This document shows, piece by piece, positions 23,943 through 32,031 of a stretch of 64,000 nt of DNA; the first letter of the stretch is position 1; every line of letters starts with the position of its first letter. The stretch covers positions 30,656 through 94,655 of the forward strand of contig CACNIF010000005.1 in the NCBI GenBank assembly GCA_902620465.1, in the 5' to 3' direction. Source of the DNA: an uncultured Pelagibacteraceae bacterium (GTDB lineage Bacteria > Pseudomonadota > Alphaproteobacteria > Pelagibacterales > Pelagibacteraceae). Below the pieces are notes generated by a model that worked only from the letters and a program-made list of their open reading frames with translations, made no database searches and was not told where the DNA came from. The position numbers were made by a program, and so were the translations under genes.

Positions 23943-24416
23943 TTATTTAATCAAATCTTTTATAAAAAGATATATATCTATTAAAGTTTCGTAAAAATTA
24001 AATAAAATTAATTCAAGATTTGGAAATATTGGTAATAATAGGGCCTGAAATGTATCCAAAACGATCAATAGTGCGAGAAATGACAGAATTAATACAAAAA
24101 AATAACCTATAAAATTAAAAAAATTTAACTTTGTTTTTTTTTCGTACTTGACTAAAGCTTTATCTTTTTGTTTGCCAACATTATCTTTCTTCTTGTTAGG
24201 AATATCTTTGTTTACGTCAGTTAAAATTTCTCTTTTATTAACATCTTCATGAAAATCTTTTATTGTATCTTGAATTCTTAAATTTGAAACATTTTGCTCA
24301 AATTTATAAAACCAAACCTTTGAACATGATCCACATTGTAAATTACGCCCCTCTGAAGGTATCAAATTTGCATCAATTTCAAAATTTTTTTTCCCACAAG
24401 GACATGAAATAATCAT
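23943..24416 (-). CDS. Zinc-ribbon (MJ0042-type) domain membrane protein
   Basis: N-terminal CPCGKKNFEI...GRNLQCGSCSKVWF and a C-terminal TM helix. Confidence 0.75.
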   Translation of the reverse strand: MIISCPCGKKNFEIDANLIPSEGRNLQCGSCSKVWFYKFEQNVSNLRIQDTIKDFHEDVNKREILTDVNKDIPNKKKDNVGKQKDKALVKYEKKTKLNFFNFIGYFFVLILSFLALLIVLDTFQALLLPIFPNLELILFNFYETLIDIYLFIKDLIK

Positions 24417-24509
24417 GTATCCTTATATATCAGATTTTGATTAAAATTCCTCATATTTGGCAGCTTTATCCATTGAAAATATTAATAACTACTGTATTAG
24501 TACATCATT

Positions 24510-24586
<77 letters not shown>

Positions 24587-24592
24587 TCAATT

Positions 24593-24874
24593 ATGAAAAA
24601 AGCAAAAATTTACATACCAAATAAAAGTGCAATGCAGTCAGGTTTGGGTAAATCTATAAAATGGATTTTAGAATTTGAAACAAAAGATCCAACTAAGAAT
24701 CCTTTAATGGGTTGGGAGAGTTCTTCTGACACTTTAAGTGAGTTAAAATTAGAATTTTCATCGAAAGCAAGTGCGATTGATTATGCAAAAAAAAAAAGAA
24801 TTGATTATGAGTTAATCGAACCGAAAAAAAGAAAGATTGTTAAAAAATCTTATGCGGATAATTTTTTAAAATAA
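24593..24874 (+). CDS. ETC complex I subunit, NDUFS4-like
   Basis: WILEFETKDPTKNPLMGWESSSDTLSELKLEFSSKASAIDYAKK, characteristic family block. Confidence 0.85.
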   Translation: MKKAKIYIPNKSAMQSGLGKSIKWILEFETKDPTKNPLMGWESSSDTLSELKLEFSSKASAIDYAKKKRIDYELIEPKKRKIVKKSYADNFLK

Positions 24875-25867
24875 ATGTTTAAATTTTTTAGTCAAAAAAA
24901 ATGGTTTCCTTGGAGTATAGGTGGCACTATATTAATTCTGCTTGCTACTTGGTACCAAGTACAATTAGACGTAAGAATTAACGAATGGTTTGGTGAATTT
25001 TATGACACTTTGCAAAAAGCTTTGACTGAACCAAATTCAGTTTCAGAAAAAGAATTTATTAATTATCTTTTTACTTTTGCCAAAATTGCTGCTGTTTATA
25101 TTCTTGTGGTTATTTTTAGTGACTATTTTACTAGTCATTGGACTTTCAGGTGGAGAACAGCAATGGCTGATTTTTATCATGATAAATGGGACGATGCTTC
25201 ATCTATAGAGGGTGCTTCTCAAAGAGTTCAGGAAGATACTCTTAAATTTGCAAGAATTATGGAGGGCTTAGGTGCAGAACTTTTAAGAAGTTTAATGACT
25301 CTTATAGCATTTACTCCTATTTTATGGGGCCTTTCCAAAAGTATTACGGTATTACCTTGGGTTGGTGAAGTAGAACATGCTTTAGTTTGGGTTGCTGTAC
25401 TCTCTGCTTTGGGCGGTACAATATTATTAGCAAGTGTTGGAATAAAATTACCTGGAATAGAATATGATATACAAAAAGAAGAAGCTGCATATAGAAAAGA
25501 ACTTGTCTTGGGTGAAGATTTTAAAGAAAGTGCAAAACCTGAAAAAATAACTGATCTTTACGGGGGAGTTCGAAAAATACATTATAAAATGTATTTTCAT
25601 TATCTTTACTTTAATGCAGTAAAATGGAGTTATTTACAAGGAATGGTTATAGTTCCTTACTTGGCGTTGGCACCAACAATTGTAACTGGTGCAATTACAT
25701 TAGGGTTTGTTCAACAAATAATAAGAGCTTTTGGAAGAGTTGAAACTTCACTTCAATATCTGGTAAGAAGCTGGCCTATAATTGTTGAATTAATATCTGT
25801 TTGGAAACGATTAAGAGAATTTGAGGCAAAATTAGAAAAAAATACATCTTTAGAAACTGTTAGGTAA
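24875..25867 (+). CDS. SbmA/BacA-like transporter
   Basis: 330 aa; LDVRINEWFGEFYDTLQKAL, HWTFRWRTAMADFYHDKW, EGASQRVQEDTLKFA. Confidence 0.88.
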   Translation: MFKFFSQKKWFPWSIGGTILILLATWYQVQLDVRINEWFGEFYDTLQKALTEPNSVSEKEFINYLFTFAKIAAVYILVVIFSDYFTSHWTFRWRTAMADFYHDKWDDASSIEGASQRVQEDTLKFARIMEGLGAELLRSLMTLIAFTPILWGLSKSITVLPWVGEVEHALVWVAVLSALGGTILLASVGIKLPGIEYDIQKEEAAYRKELVLGEDFKESAKPEKITDLYGGVRKIHYKMYFHYLYFNAVKWSYLQGMVIVPYLALAPTIVTGAITLGFVQQIIRAFGRVETSLQYLVRSWPIIVELISVWKRLREFEAKLEKNTSLETVR

Positions 25868-26808
25868 TGTATTTAGATAAGAAATTTGAAAAACTTTTTT
25901 TAAATGTTTCAAACAGAGCTGCACTATCCTCATATTACTTTATAGGAAAAAAAGACAAAATATCTGCTGATAAAGCAGCGGTAGATGCAATGAGAAATGA
26001 ATTAAACAAAATTGATATGAATGGAGAAATTGTAATAGGTGAGGGGGAATTGGACAAAGCACCAATGCTTTATATTGGGGAAAAAGTTGGCAATAAAAAT
26101 GGACCAGATTTAGATATAGCTGTTGACCCATTAGAGGGAACTAATTTTGTTGCTAATAATTTATCCGGGGCTCTTTCAGTAATTGCTGTTTCTAACAAAT
26201 CTGATCTATTTAATGCTCCTGAGACATACATGGACAAATTATCTGTTAATTTTTCTGAACCTAATGTTGTAGATCTAGATTATTCAGTAAAAAAAAATAT
26301 TTTTAATTTATCAGAATTTAAAAATAAGCGACCTGAGGACTTGACTGCTTGTATTTTAGATCGACCAAGGCACAAAGCAATTATAGACGAATTGATAAAA
26401 TTGAAGGTCCAATTAAAGTTAATAACTGATGGAGATATTGCTGGAGCTTTAATGGTTATAGATAAAAAATACTCAGTAGATATTTTTTTAGGAGTCGGTG
26501 GAGGGCCAGAGGGAGTTTTAGCTGCTACTGCGCTAGATGCATATAATTGTAATTTTCAGGGAAGATTTTTATTTAATTCAAACAAAGATAAAGAGAGAGC
26601 AAAAAAAATGGGTATTAAAGATTTTGATAAAAAATATCAGCTAAATGAAATTGTAAAAGGTGATAGTATATTTTGTGCTACTGGAATTACATCTGGAGAT
26701 ATTGTTTCAGGGATTGAGGTAGTTAATGACGAATTTGTTTCTGAGACACTTATTACACACAAATCCTCTGGATTAAAAAAAATAATAAAAACTAAACAAT
26801 TAATTTAA
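25867..26808 (+). CDS. glpX: Class II fructose-1,6-bisphosphatase
   Basis: VIGEGELDKAPMLYIGE, DIAVDPLEGTN, ITDGDIAGAL, GVGGGPEGVLAA. Confidence 0.95.
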   Translation: MYLDKKFEKLFLNVSNRAALSSYYFIGKKDKISADKAAVDAMRNELNKIDMNGEIVIGEGELDKAPMLYIGEKVGNKNGPDLDIAVDPLEGTNFVANNLSGALSVIAVSNKSDLFNAPETYMDKLSVNFSEPNVVDLDYSVKKNIFNLSEFKNKRPEDLTACILDRPRHKAIIDELIKLKVQLKLITDGDIAGALMVIDKKYSVDIFLGVGGGPEGVLAATALDAYNCNFQGRFLFNSNKDKERAKKMGIKDFDKKYQLNEIVKGDSIFCATGITSGDIVSGIEVVNDEFVSETLITHKSSGLKKIIKTKQLI

Positions 26809-26867
26809 TAAATTCATATTATAAACACTTGATAAATGTTTTATTATACAATAAAAAGCAGCTCTTC

Positions 26868-26942
26868 GGTCCCTTCGTCTATCGGTTAGGACACGTGGTT
26901 TTCATCCTCGAAAGAGGGGTTCGATTCCCCTAGGGACCGCCA
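26868..26942 (+). tRNA. tRNA-Glu(TTC)
   Basis: GGTCCCT/AGGGACC acceptor, anticodon TTC in GGTTTTCATCC, GGTTCGATTCC T-arm, encoded CCA. Confidence 0.96.
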
Positions 26943-26959
26943 AAATAAAATTAATCTAT

Positions 26960-27223
26960 ATGCTTTTTTATGTTTATCTTATAAAAACCATAAAAGGGTT
27001 TAAAAATAAATCTTATGTTGGATTTACAAATAATATAAAGAATAGATTAGCAAAACATAATGAAAATAAAGGGGCTAAAGCTACAAAAGGTTATAAGTGG
27101 GAATTGGTTTATAAAAAAAGATTCAAAAATAAATCATCAGCACTTTCATATGAGCATAAATTAAAGAAGGATAGACTTAAAAGAATATCGCTAATTGGTA
27201 TTTATGAAAAAAAAAAATATTAA
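26960..27223 (+). CDS. GIY-YIG nuclease superfamily protein
   Basis: FYVYLIKTIKGFKNKSYVGFTNNIKNRLAKHN...YEHKLKK, 87 aa. Confidence 0.88.
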   Translation: MLFYVYLIKTIKGFKNKSYVGFTNNIKNRLAKHNENKGAKATKGYKWELVYKKRFKNKSSALSYEHKLKKDRLKRISLIGIYEKKKY

Positions 27224-29324
27224 AATAGCTACAATATTACCCTATAAAGAAAATTACACTTATACAAAAGCCTCCGCAGCTTCTTTATGGGTGAGTGAAT
27301 TCTTCAGAAAATCAAAATTTAAAACATCAAATTATATTTATGGACAGACAAAATATAAAGATTTTCTATCAAAAAATTATATTAATATTGACTTAAAGAA
27401 TATTAAATCAAAATTTAAAAGTGCCACTAAGGAATATTCAAAAAAACTAATTAAGAAATTTAAAAATCAAAAATTTGATTTAATTGAAATACATAATAGG
27501 CCCCTCATTTTAAAAGAAATAGCTAAAAAAATTAATTCTAGATTCATGATCTATTTTCATAACGACCCATTATCAATGAAAGGATCAAAAACTGTCAAAG
27601 AAAGACTCAATATAATTTCTAATGTTGAAAAGATTATTTTTGTTAGTGAATGGACACAAAAAAGATTTTTTATAGATTTAGACAATAAACTAAAAACTAA
27701 ATCTGAAATTGTTTATCCCAGCATAAATCCAAAAAAAAAATTGATGATTAAAAAAAAATATATCACATTTGTAGGAAAACTTAATGAGTCAAAAGGTTAT
27801 GACTTATTTTCAAAATCTATTATAAAAATATTGAATGAGTTTCCTGAATGGAAAGCTTTTTCTCTAGGTGATGAAGATAGAAGAAAAATATTTATAAAGC
27901 ATCGTAACCATATTGAACTAGGTTTTATAAAACATACAAAAGTTCTAAGTTTGTTAGACAAATCTTCAATTTCTGTTGTGCCATCTAAGTGGGATGAACC
28001 TTTTGGTAGAACAGCTTTAGAAGCAACCTCAAGAGGATGTGCAACTATAATTTCTAATAAAGGAGGATTACCTGAAACTACAAAGCAAGCAATTATACTA
28101 AAAAATCTCGATGCTAATAATCTTTATAAACAAATAAAATTTTTAATAAAAAATAAAAAAAAAAGAAAAACAATTCAAAAAGATTCATTTTCTAAGGTTG
28201 AGCATATTATTTCTGAAAATACAAAACTTATTGATAAAATTAGACAGGAATGTCTACCATATAATAATTTTAATTTTATAAAAAACAAATTAAAAATACT
28301 TAACATTTATAATCAAGGTCAAAAATTAGATCATAGACTTTATAATATATCTTTAGGAAAAAAATTTACGAATGGATTTATAAGAAATGGTCATGATGTA
28401 CTCGAGATTAGTGATAGGGACTATATAAAGAATAACAGAACATTTTCTTTTACTCCTGTAAAAGACTCTTTTCAGAAATATCTAATTGAATCTTTTAAAA
28501 ATTATAATCCAGATCTTCTATTTTTTGGTCACACTAAGAATATTGATAGAGAAACTATAGATACGCTTAAATCATTAAATAAAAATTTAATTATTTCGCA
28601 ATGGAATGAGGATCCTATAATGCCAAGTTTAAATTATTCAAAAAATAATATTAATAATATTCAAAAATATTCAAAATTAGTTGATCATAATTTTATAACT
28701 ACTAACCCGAGTGAATTAAAAAAACAGAATATAAATATTGGTAATTTTCATTTTTTCTTTGTCCCAGTTGATAAGAATATAGAATTTTTTGATGTATATA
28801 AGCTGAGGCCACAAAAAGATCTTTTTTACGCTATGAGTCATGGAGTAAATAGAGCGACGTTAAAAGAGGGGATTGAAGATGATCGCATTATTTTTTTAAA
28901 TAATTTAGTAAAAAAGATACCTAACATTAAATATGACTTTTATGGTTTTGCGAACAAACAGCCAATTTGGGGGAATAATTTTTTTCATTCACTAATTAAC
29001 TCCAAAATGGGTCTAAATCTTAGTAGGGGGAAGCCAACCAAATATTACTCCAGCAATAGAATAGCATCAATTATGGGTAATGGTTTACTGACTTTTATTG
29101 ATAAAAAAGTACAAATGGATCATTTTTTTAATACTAGGGAGATAGTTTTTTATAATAACATCAATGATCTAGCTGATAAAATAAATTTCTATTCAAAAAA
29201 TGACAAGCTTCGAAAAAAAATTGCAATGAATGGTCAAAAAAAATATTTTAAATTATTTAATGAAAAACGTATTACCGAATATTTTGTAAATATTTCTGTA
29301 GGTAAAAACTATAAATTATTTTAA
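27204..29324 (+). CDS. Large two-module glycosyltransferase (GT4-like N-terminal half, CgeB/Glyco_trans_1_2-like C-terminal half)
   Basis: N-half: VGKLNESKGYDLFSKSI, VVPSKWDEPFGRTALEATSRGCATIISNKGGLPET; C-half: LFYAMSHGVNR...GLNLSRGKPTKYYSSNRIASIMGNGLLTF. MKKKNIKIA start preferred over the track start at 27195. Confidence 0.8.
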   Translation: MKKKNIKIATILPYKENYTYTKASAASLWVSEFFRKSKFKTSNYIYGQTKYKDFLSKNYINIDLKNIKSKFKSATKEYSKKLIKKFKNQKFDLIEIHNRPLILKEIAKKINSRFMIYFHNDPLSMKGSKTVKERLNIISNVEKIIFVSEWTQKRFFIDLDNKLKTKSEIVYPSINPKKKLMIKKKYITFVGKLNESKGYDLFSKSIIKILNEFPEWKAFSLGDEDRRKIFIKHRNHIELGFIKHTKVLSLLDKSSISVVPSKWDEPFGRTALEATSRGCATIISNKGGLPETTKQAIILKNLDANNLYKQIKFLIKNKKKRKTIQKDSFSKVEHIISENTKLIDKIRQECLPYNNFNFIKNKLKILNIYNQGQKLDHRLYNISLGKKFTNGFIRNGHDVLEISDRDYIKNNRTFSFTPVKDSFQKYLIESFKNYNPDLLFFGHTKNIDRETIDTLKSLNKNLIISQWNEDPIMPSLNYSKNNINNIQKYSKLVDHNFITTNPSELKKQNINIGNFHFFFVPVDKNIEFFDVYKLRPQKDLFYAMSHGVNRATLKEGIEDDRIIFLNNLVKKIPNIKYDFYGFANKQPIWGNNFFHSLINSKMGLNLSRGKPTKYYSSNRIASIMGNGLLTFIDKKVQMDHFFNTREIVFYNNINDLADKINFYSKNDKLRKKIAMNGQKKYFKLFNEKRITEYFVNISVGKNYKLF

Positions 29325-29329
29325 CAAAG

Positions 29330-30046
29330 ATGAAAATACTTGTATACACTCATAGCGATTATTCTTGGGTATGGAAATATTGGCATCAACAAACTGATAA
29401 ATTTTTACAAAATTTCGATAAGATTTGTATATTAAATTCAGACTCATCATTTAGAGAAGATTATATTGAAATCAAATATAATGACGAACTAACCTATAAA
29501 AATAGAGTTCTTTCCTGTTTAAATGATATAGATGATGACGAAATTGTACTTTTTTGTCATGAAGATATGTTTTTATATAAGAAACCTAATTTTGAAATAA
29601 TTGATGAATATATAAATTTAATTAAAAATGATAATTGCGAACTAATTAAATTAATAAGAGCCTTTGAAAATTTAGATAAGTCAAATTTACACGAAAAGTT
29701 ATTTAAAAATCCTGATAAACAATTATTTTCAATCCAGCCAACAATTATCAAAGTTAAAAATCTTAAACATATCTATAATAATGTTCCAGGTGATAATATA
29801 TGGGAATTTGAAGCTAATACTTCAAAAAAATATCTTAAAGATATAATTTCACTTTGTTCATTTGATTTAAATAAAGATAAAAAAAGAGGGAAATTTCATT
29901 ATGATAGTTCTGTATATCCCTATATTTGTACTGCTGTAATTAAAGGAAAATGGAATTTTAATGAATATAAAAAAGAACTATTTGAAATTTTTTATAATAG
30001 AAAATTTAATGTTTTTTCTTATTATTTGTCAAAAATTAAATTTTAA
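29330..30046 (+). CDS. Hypothetical protein, possibly glycosyltransferase-associated
   Basis: 238 aa, coupled downstream of the glycosyltransferase; DDDEIVLFCHEDMFLY resembles an acidic sugar-nucleotide-site segment but the family is not assigned. Confidence 0.5.
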   Translation: MKILVYTHSDYSWVWKYWHQQTDKFLQNFDKICILNSDSSFREDYIEIKYNDELTYKNRVLSCLNDIDDDEIVLFCHEDMFLYKKPNFEIIDEYINLIKNDNCELIKLIRAFENLDKSNLHEKLFKNPDKQLFSIQPTIIKVKNLKHIYNNVPGDNIWEFEANTSKKYLKDIISLCSFDLNKDKKRGKFHYDSSVYPYICTAVIKGKWNFNEYKKELFEIFYNRKFNVFSYYLSKIKF

Positions 30047-30989
30047 TTTTATTTAATGCATTATTTTTAAATATATTTGCTTCTCTGATATATCTTCTAA
30101 CCATTTGTGTTGTTTTATGACCTGTCATAGCCATTATGCTTCGCTCATCAGCGCCTGAATCAGCAGCTACTGTTGCAAAACCCGATCTTAAACTATGACC
30201 TGCATAATTTTTGTTTTCGATGCCTGCTATCTTTAAATACTCTTTCATTAATAAAACTACAGATTGGTCAGTTAATCTTTTGTTTGTTAGAGATAAACCC
30301 TTAGAAAATCTTCTAAAAATAGGTCCAGACTTAATTTTAGAAATTTCTAACCATTTTTTTAGATTTGTAACGGGACAATAAATTTCACTATCGAAGTAGG
30401 GTAGTCCTTTGATCATTCCTTCACCAAATTGATCTGTTTTTGATCTTTTAATGGTGATTTTAACACCCTCAGGTACAAATTCTAAGTCTTCATGATCGAT
30501 TGAAATAAGTTCATTTCGTCTAAATCCACCTCCAAAGCCAATTAAGATTATTGACTTGTCTCTAAATTTCTTAATAGCATCAATTTTTTGTTCATCTATT
30601 ACATTAATTATAGATTTTAAATGACTGATTAATATAGGTTTTTTACCTTTTTGAATACTTCCTTTCACCCTTTTTATTCCCATTAAGTTTTCAACAATGA
30701 TTGGATGTTTGGTGTCTAAATAATGCCCTTTTAGTTTATGCACCATGCTAATTGACACTAAACGTCTCCTTAAAGTGCTTATTTTTGAATTTTTAGAAAG
30801 GTGTGTAAGGTATAATGAAACTATTTTTGGCTCTGATGGCAAAGAGTTCAAACTATGCTTGGCACAAAATGCTCCAAAATCTTTAAAGTCTGACTTATAT
30901 GCTCTTAAGGTATTATTTGCTTTTGAGCTTTTGAGGTTATTTAAAGTTGCCTCATGAAGCGATTTTAGGTCTGTTGTCAGTTCATTCAT
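30036..30989 (-). CDS. Tyrosine recombinase/integrase
   Basis: 317 aa; catalytic residues visible: GFRRNELISID (Arg), GHSLRSGF (HxxR), TGHKTTQMVRRYI (His and Tyr); N-terminal SAM-like core-binding domain. Confidence 0.93.
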   Translation of the reverse strand: MNELTTDLKSLHEATLNNLKSSKANNTLRAYKSDFKDFGAFCAKHSLNSLPSEPKIVSLYLTHLSKNSKISTLRRRLVSISMVHKLKGHYLDTKHPIIVENLMGIKRVKGSIQKGKKPILISHLKSIINVIDEQKIDAIKKFRDKSIILIGFGGGFRRNELISIDHEDLEFVPEGVKITIKRSKTDQFGEGMIKGLPYFDSEIYCPVTNLKKWLEISKIKSGPIFRRFSKGLSLTNKRLTDQSVVLLMKEYLKIAGIENKNYAGHSLRSGFATVAADSGADERSIMAMTGHKTTQMVRRYIREANIFKNNALNKIKI

Positions 30990-30992
30990 ACA

Positions 30993-31027
30993 ATTACTAT
31001 TGATAACAATTAATTATCATTAGTAAT
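30993..31027. repeat. 14-bp inverted repeat, 7-nt spacer (candidate recombinase core site or operator)
   Basis: ATTACTATTGATAA-CAATTAA-TTATCATTAGTAAT; arms match at 13/14 positions; 4 nt from the recombinase start codon. Confidence 0.6.
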
Positions 31028-31070
31028 ATATCAAGTGATTTTTAATGTCAATAGTTTAAATTAAAAATAT

Positions 31071-31244
31071 ATGGGTTCAATTGATGGAGAAATTCCTGCG
31101 GTATGGTTTTTAATAAGTTCGATTGGATTTATTATTTTAAGTGTTATTCAGTATAAAAATACTGGTAAAAGTATAAATACAATATTTCTTTCAAGTATGG
31201 CGATTATATTCTTTGCAAGTTACCTAATATTGCTAACAAAATAG
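31071..31244 (+). CDS. 57-aa small membrane protein
   Basis: MGSIDGEIPAVWFLISSIGFIILSVIQYKNTGKSINTIFLSSMAIIFFASYLILLTK*, two TM-like segments; absent from supplied track (below length cut-off). Confidence 0.5.
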   Translation: MGSIDGEIPAVWFLISSIGFIILSVIQYKNTGKSINTIFLSSMAIIFFASYLILLTK

Positions 31245-31338
31245 AGGTTATCCCCGAAATTCACAGAAAAATCATTTAATTATAAAAAACAACTATTTAG
31301 TGATAACAATTTAAATTTCAGTCTGGTATAGTGAATTT

Positions 31339-31526
31339 AACTTAAGAGGCAACTCTTAACTGGCCAGCCAGAGAAAGGCCGAGAGGTTTAAGTCTGGAGG
31401 GCAGAAAGCCCTGTAAAGCAGCGCTTAACATACAGGGTGGTCGGTTCGGCGGTAGCGCATAAAACGACGAGCCATAAACTTCTGATCTTTGCACTGTAAA
31501 AAGTGTAAAGTATCAGGGTTTTTTTC
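31339..31526 (+). ncRNA. Unassigned structured RNA or structured 5' leader of the MGMT-like gene
   Basis: Non-coding, GC-richer than surroundings; TATAGT -10-like box at 31327-31332; stems TTAAGAG-GCAA-CTCTTAA, AGGGC/GCCCT, CCCTGTA/TACAGGG, GGTTCG/CGAGCC; ends in an intrinsic terminator. Confidence 0.65.
31482..31526 (+). terminator. Rho-independent terminator
   Basis: CTGATCTTTGCACT-GTAAAA-AGTGTAAAGTATCAG stem (one bulge, one G-U) followed by GGTTTTTTTC. Confidence 0.85.
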
Positions 31527-31529
31527 TTT

Positions 31530-31808
31530 ATGAAACCCCTACTTGGTACAAAATTTCAATTAAAGGTTTGGAAATATCTTATTTCTATACCAAAAGGTAG
31601 TGTAAAAACATACAAACAAGTAGCAATTGCCATTAAAAGCCCTAAATCAGCCCGTGCAGTTGCAAATGCCTGTGCTAAAAACCCTTATGCCCCAAAAATA
31701 CCTTGTCATAGAGTGATTAGGTCGGATGGAGGTCTTGGTGGCTATTCTGGAAAAGGTGGAGTAAGGCAAAAGCTCAAATTACTTAGATCTGAAAAAGTAT
31801 CTATTTAA
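31530..31808 (+). CDS. MGMT-like methylated-DNA-protein cysteine methyltransferase / alkyltransferase-like protein
   Basis: GTKFQLKVWKYLISIPKGSVKTYKQVA...IPCHRVIRSDGGLGGYSGKGGVRQKLKLL; PCHRV active site retained. Confidence 0.93.
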   Translation: MKPLLGTKFQLKVWKYLISIPKGSVKTYKQVAIAIKSPKSARAVANACAKNPYAPKIPCHRVIRSDGGLGGYSGKGGVRQKLKLLRSEKVSI

Positions 31809-31930
31809 TGCTATTTTTGACCTTTTTTAAGTTAAAAAAGTAAGTAAAATCAACCTTTTTTAACCCTTTTACGTGATTTCTTCCTAAATAACATAATTCA
31901 CCCTTTAGTTGTATCATATATTAGCCTATA

Positions 31931-32031
31931 CTAAAAATAGACCCCTCTACGGGCGTTTAAATGCTATATTCAATTAGTGCATCGCTCTACTATTCAGCTA
32001 TATCAATGCTTTTAGACTGCCCTATTTTTAG
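31931..32031. repeat. Perfect 10-bp inverted repeat bounding ~80 nt in a long non-coding stretch
   Basis: CTAAAAATAG at 31931-31940 and CTATTTTTAG at 32022-32031. Confidence 0.5.

Noticed and set aside
31248-31268. DnaA-box-like TTATCCCCGAAATTCACAG suggesting an origin
   Set aside because: Single imperfect match to TTATCCACA, no cluster of boxes and no dnaA/dnaN nearby.
26868-31320. Classic tRNA-Glu attL/attR bounded integrative element
   Set aside because: No second copy of the tRNA 3' end (GGTTCGATTCCCCTAGGGACCGCCA) seen by eye downstream of the recombinase; tRNA-targeted integration is unsupported within this window.
31339-31526. Structured RNA as tmRNA, RNase P RNA, 6S, SRP RNA or FMN riboswitch
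   Set aside because: No tag-peptide coding region or TTCGANTCC/CCA tRNA part, no GAGGAAAGTCC/CCGGCTTA RNase P boxes, no SRP GGAAG-GCA loop. CGGCGGTA..GACGAGCC faintly resembles FMN elements but the other conserved FMN segments are absent.
31822-31840. CTTTTTTAAGTTAAAAAAG hairpin as a classical terminator after the MGMT gene
   Set aside because: Stem is entirely A/T with almost no loop; too weak to call a terminator in such an AT-rich genome.
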